A stretch of 64,000 bases of DNA from a bacterium (GTDB lineage Bacteria > 4484-113 > JAFGCY01). The translations under genes were made by a program, and so were the position numbers. The DNA lies in assembly GCA_020849855.1 (NCBI GenBank), contig JADZFO010000047.1:20227-84226 (forward strand), in the 5' to 3' direction. Below the pieces are notes generated by a model. That model saw only the letters and a list, made by a program, of their open reading frames with translations. It was not told the origin of the DNA and did no database searches. The stretch's first letter is position 1. Each line of letters starts with the position of its first letter. This document shows positions 59,133-64,000 of the stretch, in pieces.

Positions 59133-60022
59133 GCAGCTTCAACCCCCTGCAGATCCTGCGCGACCAGGCCCAGTGTCCACCGACCCTGCGCGAAGGCCAG
59201 CGCGGCTGGCACGTCAAGCTCCTGCGCCGCAGCCTCGCCGCGTCCGGGCTCTACAGCGACCAGCCGGGCCCCAGCGGCCGCAGCAAGCGGGAAGAGCTGC
59301 TCGACCCGGACACGCCGGTCGGCGACCGCTACGACAGCGCGCTGGCCGGGCTGGTGAAGAAGTACCAGAAGCGCCACGGCCTCGATGCCGACGGCATCTG
59401 CGGGCCGAAGACCTGGCGGCGCCTGGCCGGGTGGCCGGAAAGGGAAAGCTGGAAGTCGCCGGGGAAGGACGCCCTGGCCATTGCCGATGCCACAGCACGG
59501 GGACAGCACCACGAGATGGTGATGGCACGGCAGACCGTCCTCCGCGGCGAGATCGTGCGCCTGGCGCGGCAGGAGTTGGCGCTGCAAGTGCGCGAGAAGG
59601 AGAAGAACCGCGGGCCTCAGGTGGAGCGCTACCTGCGGCAGGCCGAGGGCAAGCCCGGCTGGGCCTGGTGCGCGGCCTACTGCGAGGCCCTGCTGGAGTG
59701 GGCCTGCCAGAACCTCGGCATGCCTGTGCCCTTTGAGATCGGTCTGAGCTGCAGCGCGCTGGTGAAGCGCGCCGAGGCGCAGGGCCGCATCGTCGCCCCG
59801 GGCGATGAGCAGCCCGGCGACCTGTGGGTGCTGAAACGCGCGAACCGGAAGAAGGAGGAGAGCGAGTACCAGCACGTGGGCCTGATCGTCAAGGTGCGCT
59901 TCGAGGACTGTGACACGATCGAGGGAAACACCAACGCCGCCGGCAGCTCCGAGGGCGACGGCGTCTACAGCAAGGCCCGCAGCCTGAGCCGCGCGAAGTG
60001 CGCGGTGGTACGGGTGGTGTGA
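59129..60022 (+). CDS. Endolysin: peptidoglycan-binding domain + CHAP peptidase
   Basis: This 297-aa lytic enzyme starts at GTG 59129 (GAGGAG upstream). Residues 20-102 form a PG_binding_1 domain (LREGQRGWHVKLLRRSLAA...YQKRHGLDADGICGPKTWRRL). Residues 165-290 form a CHAP-type domain with catalytic Cys181 (WAWCAAYC), His249 (YQHVGLIV) and the EGNTN motif. No signal peptide, so a holin is needed. It ends the late operon. Confidence 0.9.
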   Translation: MSSFNPLQILRDQAQCPPTLREGQRGWHVKLLRRSLAASGLYSDQPGPSGRSKREELLDPDTPVGDRYDSALAGLVKKYQKRHGLDADGICGPKTWRRLAGWPERESWKSPGKDALAIADATARGQHHEMVMARQTVLRGEIVRLARQELALQVREKEKNRGPQVERYLRQAEGKPGWAWCAAYCEALLEWACQNLGMPVPFEIGLSCSALVKRAEAQGRIVAPGDEQPGDLWVLKRANRKKEESEYQHVGLIVKVRFEDCDTIEGNTNAAGSSEGDGVYSKARSLSRAKCAVVRVV

Positions 60023-60096
60023 TGGCGGTTGCCTTTTTCCTTGCCATTGCCCTCGTGCTATTCTTCCCAGCGGCACATTTGCCGGGGGAAGTTTGT

Positions 60097-60984
60097 ATGC
60101 CTGTTTCAGTTGTTTCACGCCGTCTCGAAGCTTATACGCTCACTATCTCCGAATTGCCTGCAGGAACTAGCTACTTTAGTTTCATTGAGGGGCTGCTGGA
60201 ACTTTACCCCGATGGGTCAGACCGAGCCAAGACTAAAGGCGAAAAGACTCATGTGCTCCTGAAGGCAGCTCGCCATGGCGCCAAGCTCATGCTCCGGTTT
60301 GGCAGCTACAAGGAAGGTTACAGGCCGGACATTGTCGATGCTGACGATCTGGAGATATCCACCACGCAGCTAGCCGAGAATGAGACGTTCATCGCCTATA
60401 CGCATGTGGTGCTGAAGGAGCAACCAGGTGGCGCGTTGATGGCCGTTGAACGGAATCAGCAAGGCATCTGGCCTGGCGGGATTGGAAAGTACCTTACTTG
60501 GCTCATGGACAAGGCAGCGAAATCCAACCCAGGTCATAAGTTGTACAACCCGAGGGTTATGATTGAACTCACTGAACTTGCGGATGTCTCCTTTATGCAG
60601 GCTGTCAACGACCTGGATAGAATTCGTGTCGCTTCGGTTCAGATACCTAGACCAAATAGAAATTGGCTCGACCTAGAGGGACAGCTGAGCGAGACCGCAG
60701 ATGAGTCAGATGCCCGCACGGTTGAACTCAAGATGACCGCTCGGAGGAATGGGACGCTGGATAAGAAGGGTGGCGTAATGAGCTTCATGAACTTCCTTTC
60801 CAAGACTGGGAAAGTGTTCAGTGCAAAGGTTGTAGGCGTCGAGGATGGTCAAAAAAAGGAACTTAGCACCGCGAAGAGCATCAAGAAGGTGCAGATGGAT
60901 ATCACAACTGATGACCACGGAGTCATCCCAGAAGAATCGGCCTATTCCGCTCTCGGACAGGCACTAGAAGACTTCGAAGGCTGA
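60097..60984 (+). CDS. Accessory protein 1 of a low-GC cassette
   Basis: This 295-aa soluble protein is not recognised. It is predicted alpha/beta (RLEAYTLTISELPAGTSYFSFIEGLLELYPDG..., VMIELTELADVSFMQAVNDLDRIRVASVQIP). Codon and base use change here: AT is higher than in the phage genes before it. ATG 60097 follows GGGGGAAG. An in-frame ATG at 60022, overlapping the endolysin stop (TGATG), would add a hydrophobic 25-residue start that I read as the remnant of a phage lysis gene. It precedes a four-helix membrane protein gene by 14 bp. Confidence 0.78.
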   Translation: MPVSVVSRRLEAYTLTISELPAGTSYFSFIEGLLELYPDGSDRAKTKGEKTHVLLKAARHGAKLMLRFGSYKEGYRPDIVDADDLEISTTQLAENETFIAYTHVVLKEQPGGALMAVERNQQGIWPGGIGKYLTWLMDKAAKSNPGHKLYNPRVMIELTELADVSFMQAVNDLDRIRVASVQIPRPNRNWLDLEGQLSETADESDARTVELKMTARRNGTLDKKGGVMSFMNFLSKTGKVFSAKVVGVEDGQKKELSTAKSIKKVQMDITTDDHGVIPEESAYSALGQALEDFEG

Positions 60985-60998
60985 TTCAGAGGAACAAT

Positions 60999-61601
60999 AT
61001 GATCAAAACGCTAATTCTCTTCTGGGCCGATATTTGGAAACAGAGAAATCCGTTCTGGAAGGACGACGAACTTTGGTTGAGCATTGCCCTTTCTATTGCG
61101 GGAGGCGTATGGCACTACTGCAATCAAGAGATGTTCGAGCCCCTACGCGTGGGGCTCTCGGACGTGTTAACGGTCGCGAGCATACTCTTCGGATTCGTGC
61201 TTTCAACCCTTCTCTTTTACATTGATGCTGCGGGGAGTTGGGCAGACAAGAAGCCAATTCGCAGAGTGGCAGCCATGCTGGTCGATGAACAAATTTGGAC
61301 CGTCGTAACACTATTGACAACCATCGCGTACGTCGCAGTGCTGAAGTTCACGGATCTCCTGTACATACACAATCTGCCCATCAGGTCGGCACTTCATGCG
61401 GCATTGTTCTTCTCTCTAATCTATCCAGGCTTCCAACTCTTGAACCATGCCCTTACAGTGAGGTGGGTGTTCAAGCGCGCCTCCGTGCTGAAAGGCGAGG
61501 CTAAGATGCCTAGCAAGCGGCTAACTCTGTTCTCGGCAGACATGGCGGACTTTGAAGAAGTGGAGCCGCAGCAGCAAGCGCAAGACAAAGCGTCGACCTA
61601 G
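60999..61601 (+). CDS. Accessory protein 2 of the cassette: four-helix membrane protein
   Basis: A 200-aa membrane protein with about four transmembrane helices (ELWLSIALSIAGGVWHYC; VLTVASILFGFVLSTLLFYI; WTVVTLLTTIAYVAVLKF; ALHAALFFSLIYPGFQLL) and a soluble C-terminus (about 150-200). AGAGGAAC lies before the ATG. With the upstream soluble protein it makes a sensor-plus-membrane-effector pair by shape. Superinfection exclusion or abortive infection is an inference. Confidence 0.78.
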   Translation: MIKTLILFWADIWKQRNPFWKDDELWLSIALSIAGGVWHYCNQEMFEPLRVGLSDVLTVASILFGFVLSTLLFYIDAAGSWADKKPIRRVAAMLVDEQIWTVVTLLTTIAYVAVLKFTDLLYIHNLPIRSALHAALFFSLIYPGFQLLNHALTVRWVFKRASVLKGEAKMPSKRLTLFSADMADFEEVEPQQQAQDKAST

Positions 61602-61830
61602 AAATCAAAAGGCCCCGCTGCGTTAGCATTTCGGTGCCGATCACTTGGTGCTCGGTTGGAAGTGCCGCTATGACTCAGCTTGTGGTTTGTAACTCAGATG
61701 ATCGCGCGTCGTAAGGTCCGATCGTTTGCAGCTACATGCGGCACATCAAAACACGCGGCCGAGCTCGAAGAACTGCACGCTTCGGCCAAATGTGCCAATC
61801 GGGTGCTGGGGCTGGCAACTGGGTAGGTTC

Positions 61831-62229
61831 CTAGGGTTTGTAGAGACCGTCAATGAAGTCCGGCAGGGGGTCAGTGAATTTCGGCAGGCCAGCCTCGGCC
61901 CCTTCCGGTAGCAGTCCGATAATAATGCTGTACATAGCTGGTCTTCCTATTTCAGTCAGCTTCTCCGCATACCAGTTCAGCGCTCTATGGGAAACAACAT
62001 AGGCCCATTGTTCAACGCCTAGAGCTTCAGCGCTGCCATCAGCCGTGTTAAGCAGGAGAGCTGATGGGTCGGCTGTGTACTTTTGTGGGCCATGTAGCGT
62101 CACAGGCTCATAGCCCGGTGCCTGATACTGGCAGGTCCACTGCCAAGTATTCTCCCCTACGATCTCGGCCACGCCGAGAACATAGCCGAAGTCCAAAGGG
62201 CCTAATGGGAGCCTTTCGATGTGTTTCAT
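61831..62229 (-). CDS. Unknown protein with leaderless promoter
   Basis: This 132-aa protein starts MKHIERLPLGPLDFGYVLGV. It is alpha/beta, with a Trp/Tyr-rich strand (NTWQWTCQYQAPGYEPVTLHGPQKYTADP). The ATG lies six bases after a -10 element, without a ribosome site. Lower GC, like the adjacent cassette. Function unknown. The 229 bp between this gene and the cassette show no clear feature. Confidence 0.65.
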   Translation of the reverse strand: MKHIERLPLGPLDFGYVLGVAEIVGENTWQWTCQYQAPGYEPVTLHGPQKYTADPSALLLNTADGSAEALGVEQWAYVVSHRALNWYAEKLTEIGRPAMYSIIIGLLPEGAEAGLPKFTDPLPDFIDGLYKP

Positions 62230-62235
62230 GCCTGG

Positions 62236-62244
62236 AGTGTATCA
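62236..62244 (-). promoter_or_regulatory. Extended -10 promoter for a leaderless start
   Basis: Minus strand TGATACACT: extended -10 TG plus TACACT, six bases before ATG 62229. No -35 match. Confidence 0.55.
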
Positions 62245-62276
62245 AAAACCTCGTAGGAGTAGTTCTGCATAAAAGA

Positions 62277-62306
62277 AGGCCCGATGGGGAGCAACCCACC
62301 GGGCCT
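62277..62306 (-). terminator. Terminator for the minus-strand accessory operon
   Basis: Minus strand AGGCCCG...CGGGCCT stem with an inner TGGG/CCCA part, followed by TCTTTTAT. Located 40 bp after the stop of the 62346-63008 gene. Confidence 0.85.
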
Positions 62307-62345
62307 GGGGTGGTCGCGGCAAGCCGCGGCAGTACCGTCAGAGGA

Positions 62346-63008
62346 TTATAACTTCGTGCCCGGCGTCTTCAGCCGGTAGTGCTCGCGCAGGATCTCTTTG
62401 ACCATCTGGCCGGGCGAGAGCAGCCGCTCGTGGGCGTCGCGGAAGACCAGCTGCTGCAGGTCATTCTCCAGCCAGGCCTGAACCGGCGCACCGGCCGCAT
62501 CACGCCTCGTGCAGGCTTCCACCAGCACGATCCCGACCGGCGTGTCGCAGAGCCAGTCGAGGGCCTCGGCGACGTCCAGCGCGTCGGGCAGCTGCGCCTT
62601 GGCCTTGCCATAGGCGCGCCCGGGCTCGACCGCATCCATAAGTCCTTCAAAACGCGGAGCCACGCTCACATCATCCCAGTCGCCGGCGCTGATGCCATAG
62701 CCGGCCAGGTCGGCGGCGATGCTGCTCAGGATCCGCAGCAGGGTCTCGGCGCGCGGATCCTCGGCGAGCTGGCGGCACCAGCCCTGCAGCTTCCTGTCGT
62801 CGTAATCGCGCAGCGCGCGGTTCTGATCCTCGCTGAGCTCGATGCTGCGGGTCGTGCGGCCCTTGACGCTGATGAACTCAAGGAACATCTGCACGCGGCG
62901 GCCGGGCTTGTCCTCGACCAGGCGCAGCTGCGCCTGGGGGCCGATCTGCTGGACCCAGGCGCTCGGCCCGGTCTTGGCTTCAAACTTGTAATCAGTTACT
63001 TTCGACAT
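62346..63008 (-). CDS. Unknown accessory protein
   Basis: This 220-aa protein starts at ATG 63008, closely after GGAGGGAAAG; a TTG at 63020 is less likely. The N-terminal half is beta-rich (VTDYKFEAKTGPSAWVQQIG...VQMFLEFISVKGRTTRSIEL), the C-terminal half helical with acidic residues. It is second in an operon from the operator-controlled promoter at 63.47 kb. Family unknown. Confidence 0.75.
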   Translation of the reverse strand: MSKVTDYKFEAKTGPSAWVQQIGPQAQLRLVEDKPGRRVQMFLEFISVKGRTTRSIELSEDQNRALRDYDDRKLQGWCRQLAEDPRAETLLRILSSIAADLAGYGISAGDWDDVSVAPRFEGLMDAVEPGRAYGKAKAQLPDALDVAEALDWLCDTPVGIVLVEACTRRDAAGAPVQAWLENDLQQLVFRDAHERLLSPGQMVKEILREHYRLKTPGTKL

Positions 63009-63059
63009 CTTTCCCTCCAAGGAAAGGGGAACGAGCGGCCCCTCCGTGGGCCTCGGGCT

Positions 63060-63371
63060 TTACCTGATACTCGGCTTTCCGTCTACCTCCATGTAGACCG
63101 CCTCTTGCTCAAAGGTCTCTTTGAGCTCCCGGTGAATGTAGGTCACCAGCTCCTCGACCTCGTCTTCCGGTGTTGCCACCATCACCCTCATTACCTGCTC
63201 TTGGAGCAGGTGCCCTGAGGGATGTACCCATACCCCTTCACACCTCAGAAGAGTCATCCCCCCGGCCATTCTTATGACCCGGTTGATGAAGACCTCGATG
63301 TCATCGGGGTTGAAGTACCTGCCCTCATTGTTGATGATTGGCAGGTGGAAGACGACTGATACCCTTTCCAT
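63060..63371 (-). CDS. Unknown small accessory protein
   Basis: This 103-aa alpha/beta protein starts MERVSVVFHLPIINNEGRYF, with a helical segment (DDIEVFINRVIRMAGG) and a strand pair. GAGGAGCAAG precedes the ATG. It opens the operon from the 63.47-kb promoter and is followed by the 62346-63008 gene. The layout (beta-alpha-beta) resembles small regulatory ferredoxin-like domains, without a clear match. Confidence 0.75.
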   Translation of the reverse strand: MERVSVVFHLPIINNEGRYFNPDDIEVFINRVIRMAGGMTLLRCEGVWVHPSGHLLQEQVMRVMVATPEDEVEELVTYIHRELKETFEQEAVYMEVDGKPSIR

Positions 63372-63465
63372 GACTTGCTCCTCATGGAGAGATTTACGGT
63401 ACTGCCGCCGGGCTTGCCCTTTGCTCGTTCCTGTTTTCAAACTGCCCGCCCTGCGGCGTAAGATG

Positions 63466-63493
63466 ATTATACCAGCTATAGCTGGTTTGTCAA
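63466..63493 (-). promoter_or_regulatory. Consensus promoter with a perfect palindrome in the spacer
   Basis: Minus strand TTGACA (63493-63488), 16 nt, TATAAT (63471-63466). The palindrome ACCAGCTATAGCTGGT (63471-63486) fills the spacer, so a bound repressor would block RNA polymerase. Confidence 0.88.
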
Positions 63494-63595
63494 GAGACTG
63501 GAGGAAATTTCTCAAAAATCGTTGACGCTAAATATTGCGGGCTGCAATATGGATAATTCCTTGGCCGGCGCAGGGCATACGCCGGCCTCTGCTTG

Positions 63596-63802
63596 CTACC
63601 TTGTGACCGGCAGCCATACCAGGCCGCCATCGGGGCCGAGGCCCTGCATCCAGCCTGTGGTCGTATCGCAGTCCAGCAGCTCACGGATCGCCGCGGCGTG
63701 CTCGGCGCGCTCGTGCTGCAGCAGCGCCGTGCACAGCCCCCAGGTAAAGACGATGCCGACCAGCAGGCCAGTGACGAAGAAGAGGGCAGGGTGCTTCAAC
63801 AC
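63596..63802 (-). CDS. Small membrane protein with cytoplasmic/periplasmic tail
   Basis: A 68-aa protein from GTG 63802 (AGGAG six bases before). A transmembrane helix near the N-terminus (PALFFVTGLLVGIVFTWGL) is followed by a His/Glu-rich helix and an ending DGGLVWLPVTR. No family; a spanin-like or regulatory role is possible. Upstream DNA (63803-64000) holds a hairpin and no other gene. Confidence 0.62.
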   Translation of the reverse strand: MLKHPALFFVTGLLVGIVFTWGLCTALLQHERAEHAAAIRELLDCDTTTGWMQGLGPDGGLVWLPVTR

Positions 63803-63942
63803 GAGATTCTCCTCGTGGGATGCAGCATCAAGCTTCGGCTGCACGCGGACGGCGCCTTAGCGCGCGCTTCAGTGTGAAAGGTATAACAATCCGAGGCTTT
63901 TGCACTATTTACTCATTGCGATCATCCACTACACTCAAAACT

Positions 63943-63964
63943 GCACATTTGTTCAACAATGTGC
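63943..63964. repeat. Inverted repeat GCACATT/AATGTGC
   Basis: Seven-base arms around TGTTCAAC, in a local AT-rich stretch. An operator or weak terminator is possible. Confidence 0.45.
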
Positions 63965-64000
63965 TTCCAAGCCGCGCTTGTAATCTCCGCCGCAAGCCGG

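Larger units (their letters stand above)
12777..64000. mobile_element. Integrated temperate phage, right end not in window
   Basis: The element runs from the recombinase at tRNA-Glu to the right edge. It holds a complete order of integration, repression, replication, packaging, head, tail and lysis genes, then accessory genes. Head genes are Mu-like; the tail has a long tape measure with a frameshifted chaperone and no sheath gene, so the virion is probably a siphophage. No second copy of the tRNA-Glu 3' end was seen, so attR is likely outside. All late genes look intact. Confidence 0.93.

Noticed and set aside
61602..61830. Possible terminator or small gene after the cassette
   Set aside because: No stable stem with T-run and no ORF with a start signal was found.
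63800..64000. attR at the right edge
   Set aside because: No match to the tRNA-Glu 3' half. The only structure is a short inverted repeat.

Overview
The window joins about 12.7 kb of bacterial chromosome to the left part, probably most, of an integrated temperate phage that reaches the right edge. GC content is high, genes are tightly packed, and coding strand bias shows clearly in third positions. The chromosomal part encodes a set of exported lipoproteins (lipoboxes ending in Cys) built from subtilase, dockerin-like EF-hand, fibronectin III, DUF5666-like and PQQ-propeller modules. I cannot name the phylum from this; an uncultured lineage is likely. Several genes, both host and phage, have a -10 hexamer 5 to 7 nt before the ATG, which points to common leaderless transcription.

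Host layout: a subtilase lipoprotein running off the left edge (minus), two small genes of unknown function (plus), a lipoprotein with dockerin-like repeats coupled by ATGA to a MocR-type regulator (minus), two DUF5666-repeat lipoproteins with a 33-aa ORF between them (plus), a PQQ-propeller lipoprotein, then tRNA-Lys(UUU) and tRNA-Glu(UUC).

Phage layout: a large serine recombinase begins the element, and its last codons lie on the opposite strand of the 3' half of tRNA-Glu, which marks the attachment site. Next come a P63C-domain gene, a possible small exported protein, and a repressor plus helical partner protein facing a divergent leaderless early promoter (17.2-17.4 kb). From 17.4 to 34.4 kb lie small early genes, a membrane-anchored lysozyme-like protein, a DnaG-type primase, an ASCH protein, a giant 1199-aa repeat protein, an AAA+ ATPase, a D5/SF3 helicase and a candidate replication origin. 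From 35 to 49 kb there is a Mu-like head module: terminase, portal-MuF fusion, protease with nested scaffold, gpT capsid, gp36-like. It is followed by a siphophage-type tail module with a -1 frameshift tail chaperone, a 1320-aa tape measure carrying a cysteine-peptidase-like domain, hub proteins and a fibre. Holin-like proteins and a CHAP endolysin close the late operon at 60.0 kb.

Beyond the endolysin is a lower-GC two-gene cassette (soluble protein plus four-helix membrane protein), a candidate lysogenic conversion or exclusion system, followed by a minus-strand block. That block includes a consensus promoter whose spacer holds a perfect 16-bp palindrome. No attR was found, so the right end of the prophage is probably outside the window.

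The late genes work as one rightward chain with NTGA overlaps. In-frame internal starts with strong Shine-Dalgarno sites appear at least three times. Short degenerate CACAGAG/GGGACAA-type repeats are scattered through the early region, some inside genes and some supplying ribosome binding sites.
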